Positions 1-10,059 of a DNA stretch of 21,184 nt are shown here, piece after piece. The notes under the pieces were generated by a model that had not been told where the DNA came from, ran no database searches, and was given only the letters and a program-made list of their open reading frames with translations. The translations under genes and the position numbers were made by a program. The stretch's first letter is position 1, and every line of letters begins with the position of its first letter. The DNA is from Phoronis australis (lineage: Eukaryota; Phoronida; Phoronidae): the NCBI GenBank assembly GCA_002633005.1, contig NMRA01000594.1, positions 138,041 to 159,224 on the forward strand, in the 5' to 3' direction.

Positions 1-640
1 TGAAGATACAAAGGTAAGCGTAAAAAAATTAAAATTGCCACTAGGGGGCACACCGGTAGTCGGATCCGTCCAAAAGTCGTCATCTTCCGTTGTTAACATC
101 ATATAAATATACTTACACAATTTCGTAAAGATCCTGCAAAAGGTTTAGGAGATACAGCCATAGGCACAAAAAAAACAAAACTGCCACTAGGAGGCGCCAC
201 AACAGTCGAAATCGTCGGAAAATCATCGTCAACCGTCCTCTACATAGTAAGAATATACATGCCAATTTTCACAATCATCCTTTGAGCGGTTTGGTTGATA
301 GAGGGGTGGACGCACAAAAGCAGACTCGAAAACACTAAAAATGGCCACTAGGTGGTGCAAACTATGTCAAATCCATCTGAAAACGGGAGGATAGCGTCAT
401 CTCACTAATAGGTGCCTACATACCAAATTTCATGAAAATCCGTTCAGGACTTTTGAAGATACAAAGGTAAGCGTAAAAAACTAAAATTGCCACTAGGGGG
501 CACACCGGTAGTCGGATCCGTCTGGAAGTTCGCACATGCCGTCCCATTCATGATTGGAACATATGTGCCAAATTTCTTGAACGTATGTCAAAGGGTTTTG
601 GAGATAGAGCTGCGGACGCCGGACGCCGGACGCCGCCCGC
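1..640. repeat. Tandem ~150-bp repeat array with 453-bp higher-order period
   Basis: Four diverged monomers are seen, each carrying a GCCACTAGGnGGnGC-like core near 37, 183, 344 and 489, giving spacings of 146, 161 and 145 bp. The sequence starting at 1 (TGAAGATACAAAGGTAAGCG) recurs exactly at 454, and the two copies stay nearly identical for about 70 bases. The first and fourth monomers are therefore the same type, and the array has a three-monomer higher-order period of about 453 bp. Each monomer also carries a GATACA...GCACAAAA-like block before the core. No coding function is apparent. The array is cut by the left window edge, so its length is unknown. Confidence 0.75.
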
Positions 641-702
641 CCGGACGGACGGACGGACGGACGGACGAACGGACGGACGGACGGACGGACGGACGGACGG
701 AC
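612..702. repeat. (GGACGCC)n and (GGAC)n microsatellite
   Basis: Three GGACGCC copies (about 613-634) are followed by roughly 14 GGAC/GGAC-like tetramers (643-702) with one GAAC interruption. The tract closes the ~150-bp repeat array. It is open on both strands and so gives spurious arginine/proline/serine- or glycine/arginine/threonine-rich reading frames, which I do not regard as genes. Confidence 0.9.
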
Positions 703-717
703 AGATATGACGGCATA

Positions 718-747
718 ATGCGTCCACATATAAGTATGTGGGCGCAT
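718..747. repeat. Hairpin at the end of the repeat array
   Basis: The arm ATGCGTCCACATA (718-730) and the arm TATGTGGGCGCAT (735-747) are complementary over 12 of 13 positions, with a 4-base loop (TAAG). The hairpin lies 16 bases after the GGAC tract and may mark the terminus of the repeat family. A Helitron 3' end was considered, but no CTRR follows at the expected distance. Confidence 0.6.
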
Positions 748-779
748 AAAAATGAGGTGTAACCATGCAATAGGCCTGC

Positions 780-2830
780 TCAGAATTTCAGTTACCAACG
801 GGAACTGAATTTGAACCGCACCCGTTGAAGTGTGTACATTTTTGGGACACGCTCTATATCATTTTCCCAGCGACCAGAAACTGGACTACCACATGTGTTT
901 CATCACGGGATTCTGAGGCATCTGACCACTTTTGGGGGCCTTTTGGTTTGATGATTTTAATATCACAAATCATTGCATTTTATACAAAATCACTTTAAAA
1001 TGTGGTTAATTTTGCAAGTTGGACACGGCATAGAGCATATTCAAAGAATGCAATTAGGTGCCCACAAAGTGTGATACTGCATATAATATTTCCATAGATG
1101 CATGAATCATAAAACCACAAACGTTTTTTTCGCATTAAATACAATTGAATTCGAGTATCTACAAGCGAAATAAGGCCAAATACGTGTTTATGTGTATAAG
1201 TTTTACAAGGCTGATAAAATGTCTGACCTTCCTGTATAAAAAGAATTTGGAGTGTCTTCCTAATTAGAGCTGAACCAGGTATTGTAATGACCGAACAACG
1301 GATTTTTGAACCAGGGGAAGGTCAAGTCGGAGGAACATCAAGACAGGGGAATATTGTGTACAGAAAACAACAGTAGTCTACAGAGCAAGATTTATGGTTG
1401 TGTATAAAATTGCTATTAACCAGTAAAGGTAACCAAGATGTTAATTGACCTTGTAATATGTTAATGAAAGTATGGCGCACTTTGTATTCCACAGATGTTG
1501 GTAACAGTGTTTTCATAAGTCTACGCAAGTGTTAGAGCACTAAAAAGGCCAACATGGATGCACAAAAAGAATTCTTCCATTACTAGAGCTGTTCTTAAAT
1601 TGAACATGCTACATCAAACGTTGACAAAAAATGTGACAGTGTGAGAAATCATTTAAAAAACGTATGTATGTATTGTGGTAAGAAACCAAAAGTATGCAGA
1701 ATTAAAAACAAATATACAGACCATGTTAAAAATGACCAGTGGTGAATGACAAAAAGTCTTGATTGGCTAAGGGAACTTTTCGAATATACCACATGCTTGA
1801 AGCAATATCTAAAAAAGTGAAGTTGCTCCCCGACAATATCACAGGAAGAGAGGATTGAAGCTCTGACTCAAGGACTTTTACATGTGGTGGACTGTGAAGG
1901 TTTTATCTGTGTTAGTGTTAATAAAATATCACAGACCCGCTGTATACTAACTGCAGATTATGGACAAATAGCCTGAAAATTAGTCTTTAAAACAACACAC
2001 TGTTTAAAGTCAACCTTGACTGTAAAGCCTTTACATTTACTCGTCTGACCATGGCGAAAATTCTTCGACAACACGACAACATAATGGCAATCTGCTTACC
2101 ACACCCTGGTACTCGCGGCAGATAGAATGTACTTAGTGACTCGTTGGAAACGGAAACAACAATTGTCAATTCTATGCTTTTTTGTCGCGGTAATGCAGTA
2201 TGGTGCGTGAAAGCTACTCCTTGCGTTTGACTATTTAATTCACGCCCCCTAGAGTCGCTATGTCGTTGCTAGGACTTGAATAGTCTCCGGAAAATCTGGA
2301 TGGTGCAATGTGCCTACCATAGGAAAACGCTTTAAAACTAATTTAGAATTGATTATTAAGTAGTACACTCTTAGACACCCACAAGCAAGCACACACGCTT
2401 TTGAAGTTAACCACATATCTAACGGAAATGCACAGAACAAAGATAAAATCATAAAATCCATACTAGTAAACTGTGTAAATTTTGCCTTCGATGATGTCGT
2501 TCCAGGTTCCTTTAGTCTTTGCTCTGTCCTCTTTTTCTACAAATTCACAAATGTGGAAATGTAATTGGAATTAGTCAACGCGGACGTCGAAACCCCCACC
2601 CATCACACACAGCTACAATTTCAGAGCTTAACGCGTTGTTACACATGGTAACATGTACAGATGTAGCTAAATGAGACAAATTGAGATTTAAGAATAACCG
2701 ATTTTTCCCAATTTGCAAAAACCTTCCAGTGTAAAACCAATTATCATTTTTGGTTTGTAGTTGATACATTTCTACGGTGGCTCTAAAAAGGACAGCACGG
2801 CACGGCAACATTTTTCTCCGTTGCTAACTC
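780..2830. other. Non-coding stretch, no gene recognised
   Basis: This two-kilobase stretch is AT-rich with only short open frames on either strand, none with recognisable protein similarity and none bounded by a convincing acceptor and donor pair. A GCCCCCTAG word near 2245-2254 resembles the core of the 150-bp repeat in reverse orientation, but the surrounding bases do not extend the match. It is most simply intron or intergenic sequence. Confidence 0.5.
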
Positions 2831-3040
2831 TATTATTAAGTCTATCAATAGACTTATGAACTCTATCGATAGAGTTACTATCTCTATCTATATACTTGTT
2901 AACTATATCGATTAACTTATTATCTCCATCGATAGACTTATTAACTCTATTGATAGACTTATTAACTCTAACGATAGAGTTACTATCTCTATCGATAGAC
3001 TTACTGTCTCTATCGATAGACTTATTAACAATATCGACAG
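2831..3040. repeat. 21-bp minisatellite, ten units
   Basis: Ten consecutive 21-bp units fill exactly 210 bp, with starts at 2831, 2852, 2873, 2894, 2915, 2936, 2957, 2978, 2999 and 3020. The typical unit is ACTTATTAACTCTATCGATAG. Most units contain CTATCGATAG or a one-base variant, a palindrome around ATCGAT, and units beginning ACTTA are interspersed with units beginning AGTTA. Because 21 is a multiple of three, one frame stays open as a 7-residue Ile/Leu/Ser-rich repeat. I interpret that frame as a by-product of the period, not as a gene. Confidence 0.9.
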
Positions 3041-3049
3041 AGTTACGAT

Positions 3050-4985
3050 TTCGAGGTTGCTACCTTGGTTTCAATATATAAAGGATGACCGAAACAAGCA
3101 TATTGTCGATTTATCCAAGCTAGGACTGACTCAAAATGAAACAAGGTAGCCATGTTTCGTTTTGGAGCATCAATAAACACAAGGTAATTGTGACGTCTTT
3201 TTGGAGACTTATGGACTTCTGCGCCGTAAAATATGTCTGACACTGATTAAGTGGTTCTTTTTTTAAAGATTTGCTATCACCTGAGGCCCTTTGATTTTAT
3301 TTTAATTTGTCTTTTGTAGCTTAGTCATTGCATGTCATCCCGTTCTCCCTTGAGGTCATATGATAAATAATTGCACATGAAGAATTCAAACAGTTAGTTC
3401 CGTTGCAGCTATACATTTTGTTTATATATACAACTTTGATAGGAGGGTGAATGTTTGCAGTGAAACGTGAATAGTCCTTATTCACTATTTTTTCATTTAC
3501 TACGTAAGCCAACACTGCGTGTATTATCTTACTCATATGGAATACATTTGCCTGCGCGAAAGTAGTTCACTTCTATCATTTTGCTCGGTAGACGGCGCTT
3601 TTGTAAACATGGTGGCTCGTGATTTCTGGTTTAGGCAGTAGACCTATCGCGTTTTTGAATCAATGTAAATGTTACTGAACAACTGTTGTAAATGCCGACT
3701 CAGATCAATGTCCGAACCCGAAATCTAACCTGGACCAGCCATGTACACCTGCACGGTAGTACTTGCTTAAAAAGTGAGTTAAAAGGGGTCATCAGTGAAT
3801 GGCCGCTTTGACTTCAACTTCTCAGAGTTTAGTCTTATCACACCTAACTACTTTGAAAACATGTCGGATATAATGTTCCCTGGTTTTGCCAGATGGAACA
3901 CGGTCAGTGACAGCAAAGGTCTAGATTTGACCAGGCGAATACATGTGTTTTTGGTCACTTTATACTAGGGAAAATGGGAAACGAACGACAGGACAAGGAC
4001 ATGGTCGAAACACATTGATGAATGTAGCAACTGAATAACATTCCTATTATTCGGTGGATTAGATAGTGACCACCGTCTCTAGCTGGCCCCAGTACTGCAG
4101 CGCTTCTGAGAGTTTCTTACATTGATAGATTTTTGATGACTTATGGCATGCCTCACACCGATTAAAACATCAAAATCATGTAGTTTAAGTACCTCTTGCT
4201 CATAGAGAGACACCTTAGGTACCCATTGGTATCTTTAATTTCTTCCAACTCAAACAAATACTCCTGTAATGTAACTGTTTCTACAATCAGTCCTTCGTTC
4301 AGTTGCCCAAATCGTCAAATGGCCAGTTTTACACTGCGCGCCCACCTATTTTTACTGCGCCCGCCAGTGTGAGGCACAATTCGCCTTAAACCTTCCGACT
4401 TATGTTACTATCAGTGGATGAAACTCGTTATCCATGTCAGGGACCATAATATCCGAGCAGAGTCATATTTTGTAATTCTGTAACTATAGAATTTTTGCAA
4501 AAGGTTAATTAAACATATTTCCCATCTGCAGTTCTAAAATTGATCAGGTTGATTAAAATTTTACAGCCGTAAGTCAACTCTCTTGAACACAGACCTATCA
4601 AGCTTTGGCCAGCCGATTGATACTTCCAGATGTTGTTAATAGGGCATGCCATTATTTCTTATCATACACTTACTTGATATGCAAACAGACAGGTTAAGAA
4701 AATATCCTAATGTAGCTCGTCTTTAAGCGTGCATTTTGCCGAGAACACTCAAAATTGTGTGAAGGTTTGCACAGCAAACTAAACTCTGCAACTCGCCGAA
4801 TAAGAAATTTTCTCCGACGCTCACTTCAATAGAATGATCATTGCCCCTGAAATCTCGCTCACAAAATTTAAACATTGCATTTGAACTAGCTTTCATAAAG
4901 TTTATTAAACCAAGCATGTGTTTGAGTTCAACTACGACAAAAGCTAAATATATAACAAAGCGCAGTCCATATACGTTTGTATTTT
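3050..4985. other. Non-coding stretch, no gene recognised
   Basis: No exon, RNA gene or repeat structure was recognised here. Several GTAAG/GTGAG-like words occur on the minus strand (for example near 3526, 4671, 4818 and 4853). None has both an open phase and a plausible acceptor, and none encodes recognisable protein. If the minus-strand ankyrin gene continues past the candidate exon at 4992-5075, this would be its next intron. Confidence 0.45.
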
Positions 4986-4991
4986 GCTCAC

Positions 4992-5075
4992 CTGTAACTT
5001 GTAAATCATCAGGTTGCCAATTGAGCTGCTCACTTTACGAAACTCACACAAAATGTCTGATGGATTGACACCCTC
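4992..5075 (-). CDS. Candidate 84-bp exon downstream of the ankyrin exons
   Basis: On the minus strand a good acceptor (branch-like TGCTGAAC, then TTTTGCTTGTTTTAG) is followed by 84 open bases and a consensus donor (CAG/GTGAGC). Reading from the first base gives 28 residues, beginning EGVNPSDILCEF and ending IGNLMIYKLQ, in phase 0 at both ends like the five ankyrin exons upstream. The residues do not fit the ankyrin consensus and I recognise no domain. It could be a linker or the start of the region following the repeats, or a chance splice-site pair. It lies about 3.6 kb downstream of the nearest ankyrin exon in the same orientation. Transcript evidence would settle it. Confidence 0.35.
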
Positions 5076-5079
5076 CTAA

Positions 5080-5845
5080 AACAAGCAAAAGTTCAGCAAT
5101 AAAAGGAAATTCTACTTTTGTTTTCATATGGTCAGGTGTAACATAATTATACATTACCTGCCAATTAGTGATATCTTGGCAATGTATATAACACTTTATA
5201 CTGACATGTAAATACACAAATTAAGACATACAAATGCACAGTGCATGAATTAATGTTTCAATGAAGTTATAAAAACACTTAACACTATATGGAATGAACA
5301 ACAAGAATTACACTTGTGAAATAAGAGACCTCTACCAGAATGATCAAGTACGGTTTGAACCTGTAATTGTTTGATTGGGAAGTTGACGCAAGGCTCATAC
5401 AAGTAGTTTCTGCCACAAAGTAGCTAAAATTTATGAAACTTCAAAACTCAGAGCAAGGGATGAGTTTGAAATCTCCCGACAAATCCCAAGGTCAGACAAG
5501 TTTGTCCATCAGTTGAAGCGATTAAAGGCGGTATTAAGCCTAGGGTTTCCGTCACAAACATAAACTAATACCGTGGTGAACTCGTTTCATAGTCGCAATA
5601 GGTGAGAATCTTGGGAAGTACTGACAGTTCTTTACTTGTTAAGGTCAAACCTACATCTTTAACGAGCATGTTCTGAAGAAATAACGAGTTTTCATTTTCC
5701 GAATTTCACTTCCGAACTGACTACATTGTAAGTTTAAGACAACGACGAATTTATAAAAGTTTAAACAGAAAGCACCGATTGTATGCCGCTTTAATCAACG
5801 ACTGTAAAAATACAGTCCCGCATGAGCTACACGACATACGCACAT
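5080..5845. other. AT-rich stretch, nothing recognised
   Basis: No gene, RNA or repeat was recognised. It would be intron between the last ankyrin exon and the candidate 84-bp exon if both belong to one gene. Confidence 0.4.
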
Positions 5846-5851
5846 TGTCAG

Positions 5852-5897
5852 TGGCGGATTTAGGGGGGGNCCCCTTGTCCCCCCCCTAAATCCGCCA
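5852..5897. repeat. Perfect 18-bp inverted repeat around an ambiguous base
   Basis: TGGCGGATTTAGGGGGGG (5852-5869) is the exact reverse complement of 5880-5897, separated by a 10-base loop that includes the only N of the window (5870). The left arm is preceded by CAG, so the left side reads CAGTGGCGGATTTAG, a type of terminus found on short non-autonomous DNA transposons. The right arm does not continue as CACTG, so this is not a simple pair of element ends. A similar G-run/GGATC-type word occurs in reverse orientation at 6033-6058. Confidence 0.8.
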
Positions 5898-6099
5898 GAC
5901 ACCGTTTGAATGTTTGGGTGCGTTTACCTTTTTTAAGTCAACAGGTCGGCAACCCCAAACATTCGAGGCCTCTGCGACCCCACATTTTAGGCTGGGCGCT
6001 CGCATCTGTCGAAATTCTGGATATTACAGTGCATTGGCCCCCCAATCGTGGATCTGCCCTGATTGTTGCACTGTTTGTTTTCAATAGAAAGTCCCAATT

Positions 6100-6640
6100 T
6101 ACTCACTGCCATTGAGAAATGGTCGTTAGGTTCAATGATGATTTTATGTATCTCGAGAGGTATTTCTTCAATAGCAGGTGACAGCACCATTTTGTGGGGT
6201 GAAATCAATAATGATAGTTATCTTAGGTACTCAAGTACCAAGAATGAACTGTATTTGGACTCGACAAGGAGTGGCACCAAAAGTAGTCGCCAGACAGCGT
6301 TCAACCATAAGCAAACGGACAACTAATGTGCAAACGGATGCACCACAAAAGCTGTTTTGGTAGGGTGTGTTTATTGGTACCAAACTAATGGCCACTGAAT
6401 GGTGCAGGGTATATTACACGTGTCTTAGAAGAAAACTGACAAATAAAACCTTGAAGTCATACAAACCTATCAACAAACTCAGAAAGTAAACAAATCGAAT
6501 TTTCAGAGGGCCTCTATGCTGTTTTTGTCCATACAAGATAAGTCGCAACCTCTCTCTATTAAATAATAACCCAGCTGTTAAACTTCAAATGAGTTTGCAG
6601 TCAGTCGGATGACTGACCAACCACTTGTCGTCATGACACT
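6100..6640. other. Stretch without a supported gene
   Basis: Overlapping short open frames exist on both strands around 5987-6326. A minus-strand frame of 73 codons (6208-5987) has a consensus-like GTGAGT in its middle, but I recognise no protein family and cannot find a convincing acceptor, so no gene is called. Confidence 0.35.
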
Positions 6641-8110
6641 TTGAGAGGTTTGTCAGACGCAGGGGTGAAAACAAGCTCGAAAAATTCCACAAGGTGACTC
6701 ACAGTGGGTCGAGTCAATCCGAATATTAAGATGTTCTGTTGTCCACATAACAGAAACCTATTTGCAAAGTTTCTCTAAAAAGTTACAGTGAAGCTAATGT
6801 AAAATATAATTGACTCTCGATGGCCCAACGTTATTCAGATCCGTCGTAACATTGTCGTTATCCACTTTCACATGCACAGGAAAGCACTGCCGAAATTTTC
6901 CCAAAGTTCCAACCATGAAATAATTTAGGAAATACATTCGCAGACACAAAAAATACAACTTTGGAGCATAGTAGTGCGGACAGTCAGCCATAACAACTAA
7001 AAACAAATTAGAGCGGAACATTCATATGCTCTCACTACGTGCGTCGCATGCAGTGAGCATAAAAGATGTAACCACTCCCACTAAAAAATAATGTTAGCAA
7101 ATTTACTATCCTAGATAGGAACATACCTGTCATCATGAATCTAAGACATACAGAGGAAAAAGACGCACACTACAGATAATACAGAAACACTTTCACAGTC
7201 TATTCGGAGCTCAACGTTTGGTCAAATACAGCTATTGTTTACGTGAATGTAAATCATCGCCCTCAATTGTTCTTTCCAAAACAAAAATGCATCTCTTGGA
7301 GATCCATCTCAAGACTTGCTTTGAGTCAAAATGAAAATAAGTGATTTGCCACAAGAGAGTTCCACAGGATTCTGCCCTTCTCAAAAATGATCGTCAGCAA
7401 TGCAATTTCCAGTGTAGATATGTACATGTATGCCAATGTTCTTGATACGTCATACACCCATACTGTGAAATGGCCAATAGAGAGACAGTCGCCAATAAAG
7501 GAAACAGACATAAAATAAAAATGGTTAAAAATGGCATGAGATTGTGAAGATTTTGACGTATTTTAATTGAAATCCATCTTTAACACCTTTGGAAGCTACA
7601 TAGAGAAACGTAAACATTTGACAAAGGGGGAACACAGGTAATAGGCTCCATCAGAAACTCATCACCCGCTGTTACGCACCTCCCTACAGATACATGTACA
7701 ATATGTTAATGTATGCCAGTCAAAGTCAGCAAAGATCCTGCTAGAGGTTTAAGAGATATGACTGCAAAACTTCCAGTAGAGGTTGCCAAAATAGTCATTT
7801 CCGTTCGAAAACCATTATCAGCTGCAGTCTTCCATGTAGGACACGTATTTCAATGCTCATATTAATCCTTAGAGAGGATAGAGAGAACGATGACAAAACT
7901 CGACATTTGTAAAAATGGCGACTAAGTAGCATGCAATACGTCGAAAATAACATGTGTTCGAAATGGTAAGGTATCGTTACATGTAGAATAGAAATATATC
8001 TGAGGAGCTCCAAAGATACATAAGACGTAAACATATAAAATTGCCACAAGGAAGCACAGCGACAACCACCTTGGTCCAAAACTCGTCTTCATCCATCGAA
8101 AACTTTATAG
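6640..8110. repeat. Diverged copy of the ~150-bp repeat array
   Basis: Blocks typical of the array at 1-640 recur here in the same order but heavily mutated. GATCCTGCTAGAGGTTTAAGAGATA near 7733 matches GATCCTGCAAAAGGTTTAGGAGATA near 130. AAAAATGGCGACTAAGTAGC near 7909 matches the monomer core near 338, and AAAATTGCCACAAGGAAGCAC near 8037 matches the core at 31-50. A TTTGAGnGGTTTG...GGGGTG block near 6640-6680 corresponds to 280-310, and weaker matches lie near 7345-7440. The spacing of cores in the clearest part (7626-8037) is about 128-143 bp. Boundaries are approximate. Confidence 0.55.
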
Positions 8111-8119
8111 AATCACTAC

Positions 8120-8710
8120 TGCATATCACGTCTCACTAATATCCTGCAACAGCCGGCAGTGTTCATCAACCCACGAAGCCGGATGCCCAGAGTCCGAAAG
8201 CACACAAACAGATGAAAGGAATGTTCACCCAGATATGCGCACAAAAATGAAAATATGGCCAGTTGTTTTCATTTACTACTCCCCGTAATTACAATTAATT
8301 AATTTTCATTTTCGTGATTAGAGGAAGAGGCCTATGGCATAATTGACCACATCTGACACGGTAACTCTTATTACAAACTTTATATTCGTGGCGTGTGTGA
8401 CATTTTCCACTTTATGCCTATCACCATTAACGCAGACCAACGACATAACTATGCAGGGTTTGCTCTGAACACCAATAGCATATGCCAGAAGCACTCGTTA
8501 ACTGAGTAAGTGCAGACTCGCAACAATATGTCTTACAATAGTAACAAGGAGAGAGACGTTCGGGTGGAGTAGTTTTCGTCTCCCAAACTCGCTGCCTCGT
8601 TTACAATTGAGCTGGTTCAAGTAACAGACGAAACTCGATACATTCAGCAAATGTAGCGGGAAAAAGTCCACTCTGATAACCTTTCCTCGCCCTGTAGCTT
8701 GTAATGTACT
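8120..8710. other. Intron sequence downstream of the fifth ankyrin exon
   Basis: Nothing beyond the donor of the neighbouring minus-strand exon was recognised. An open minus-strand frame continues from the exon past its donor to about 8498, but the consensus GTGAGT and the loss of ankyrin pattern after it argue that this part is intron. Confidence 0.5.
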
Positions 8711-8713
8711 CAC

Positions 8714-8812
8714 CTCGTTATATACATCTGTGTTAGGTGCTGCCTCTTTTAACAAGTGAAACACGCCATGGTTACCTCCAAAAGCAGCGTAATGCAGCGG
8801 GAACATTCCATC
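8714..8812 (-). CDS. Ankyrin-repeat exon 5 (one 33-residue repeat)
   Basis: This is a 99-bp exon with acceptor TATTCTTGTAG and donor GAG/GTGAGT, phase 0 at both ends. It encodes exactly one ankyrin repeat, starting DGMFPLHYAAFGGN and ending NTDVYNE. The PLHYAAxGGN segment is the first helix and turn of the repeat, and VFHLLKE is the second helix. Ankyrin repeats form stacked helical pairs that bind partner proteins. The partner and the full architecture are not visible. It is the last ankyrin exon I can find, and it is separated from the previous one by about 6.7 kb of intron containing two mobile elements. Odd features are GVFHLL where (D/E)IVKLL is usual, and a C-terminal loop unlike the usual G-A-D-V/I-N. 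The boundary assignment is strong because all five exons agree in length and phase. Confidence 0.85.
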
Positions 8813-8834
8813 CTACAAGAATACATTAAGCTTA

Positions 8835-9010
8835 TAGTCCAGTCATTCTAGAGCTCCAGAGGGCCCAACCTAGAAAAAATTGCAACAGAAGTTTTTTTTT
8901 GCATAAATGGCATCTTCAAACATCCCTTGGTGTCAGAAAAAAAATCTACCGAAATCGGAGTGGCGGAAGTCGGTTTTTCAAGATCGCGGACAAAATGGCC
9001 CACAAAACCG
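8835..9010 (+). repeat. Left terminal inverted repeat
   Basis: This is the left arm of the transposon, pairing with about 12215-12367. The outermost 16 bases are identical in the two arms. The next ~160 bases match in blocks separated by small gaps and A/T-run length differences, showing that the insertion is old. Confidence 0.8.
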
Positions 9011-9142
9011 GTGATTACTGTTTTCTGGCATATTACTCTTATGTAACAGCTAAAAATAAAACAATAAAGTTTGTCACTGGTTATATACTTTTCATAACAG
9101 GCATACCAATCAAAAGATGCCAATTTTCCGTAAAATAAAACC

Positions 9143-9347
9143 AATATGGCCGACAAAATGGCGGCCGAAACGACAATTTGGTACATGTTGCAAGATTTCT
9201 TTTTATATTTTGCCCTGAAAATGGCAAAAGTTTTATTCTTTTGTAAGTTAGACAATTGAAAATATCTGGACCTTACAACTGGTCACTGGTTTGCGAAAAA
9301 AAAATCAAGATGGCTTACAAAATGGCCGCCAAAATGGCTGCCAATTC
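9143..9347 (+). promoter_or_regulatory. Cluster of ATGGCnGCC words, YY1-like
   Basis: Within the left subterminal part of the transposon the words AATATGGCCGAC, AAAATGGCGGCC, AAGATGGCTTAC, AAAATGGCCGCC and AAAATGGCTGCC occur close together, with AAAATGGCCCAC in the terminal repeat itself (about 8992). Near the right end GGCGGCCATCTTGG and AAAATGGCGGAC occur at 12069-12094. The words resemble the known YY1 site (AAnATGGCGGC). Whether they act as a promoter or as transposase-binding subterminal repeats cannot be told from sequence. Confidence 0.3.
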
Positions 9348-9349
9348 AC

Positions 9350-10055
9350 AAACCCTAATTTACAGCATTTACGATCTGCAAAGTTTGTATGTAACCTGAT
9401 ACGCATTTACACAAAAACATTTTACAATCTACAGTCAGGGTTAATGAGTTGATTGTTTCTATAATTTGTTTCTTAAGATTTATTTGCTAAATGTGGAATT
9501 TCAATCACATTTCAGATTACCTAACATAAAAGTTGGTGTGTTTTTCAGAAAAGGCTTTAGTTAAATTTTCATAATAAATTTCACAAACTCAATTATTTTT
9601 CTGTAAAATATATTCATTTGAGGTATCAAAAATAACATTTGTTAGAAAAGTCTGTTATTCTGGTGGAGTCATTGGCTTATTCATTATACAAACCCTTAAT
9701 AAAATTGGGCAGGAAGTGGCTTTTTTCTCTGCTATTGGAGATATTATTAGTTGTTCCCAAGCATAGATTTCGTCTGCTGCTGGCATGTATTGAGACTTTG
9801 GCTGCGGATTTCACCTGAATTTGATGAAAAGCAAATAGGATTGTGTAACAAAAAGTCATTGATTAAATTTTAATAGTTAGGACCCACAATTTGCTTAATA
9901 TGCATGGTTTTTATGAATATAGGTAACTGATTTTAGAGGAAATTAGTGCCTGCAAACAAAACGATAGTGATCTGCAGTCACTTGTTCTTAGCCAGGCTTG
10001 GAAGATTTCATACTGAGATGAGCTTTCTGAAATGTATTGGATATATACTGTTAAG
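9350..10055. other. Transposon interior upstream of the recognisable gene remnant
   Basis: This is AT-rich interior of the transposon. No frame with recognisable similarity was found before about 10060. Either the upstream part of the gene has decayed beyond recognition, or this is the 5' untranslated region or an intron. Confidence 0.4.
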
Positions 10056-10059
10056 CACA

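Noticed and set aside
718-747. Helitron 3' terminus
   Set aside because: A hairpin is present, but no CTRR follows within the usual 10-12 bases and no Rep/helicase remnant was seen.
493-798. Overlapping open frames on both strands with Arg/Pro/Ser-Val or Gly-Arg-Thr-Asp repeats
   Set aside because: They arise from the (GGAC)n tract, which contains no stop codon in any frame; flanking residues show no similarity and no splice structure.
2098-2190. Minus-strand exon ending at a GTAAGC donor near 2099
   Set aside because: The upstream AG lacks a pyrimidine tract and the encoded residues match nothing; phase is not consistent with the neighbouring candidate exon.
2896-3081. Leucine/isoleucine-rich 7-residue repeat protein
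   Set aside because: It is the translation of the 21-bp minisatellite, whose length is a multiple of three; there is no other evidence for a gene.
5987-6208. 73-codon minus-strand frame with an internal GTGAGT donor
   Set aside because: Codon usage looks plausible, but no acceptor, no recognised family and no ankyrin pattern were found; it overlaps sequence resembling a transposon end.
8848-9255. 135-codon minus-strand frame (and a 108-codon frame at 12008-12334)
   Set aside because: Both are readings of the terminal inverted repeats; the shared peptide (K-Y-R-N-R-S-G-G) simply reflects TIR identity.
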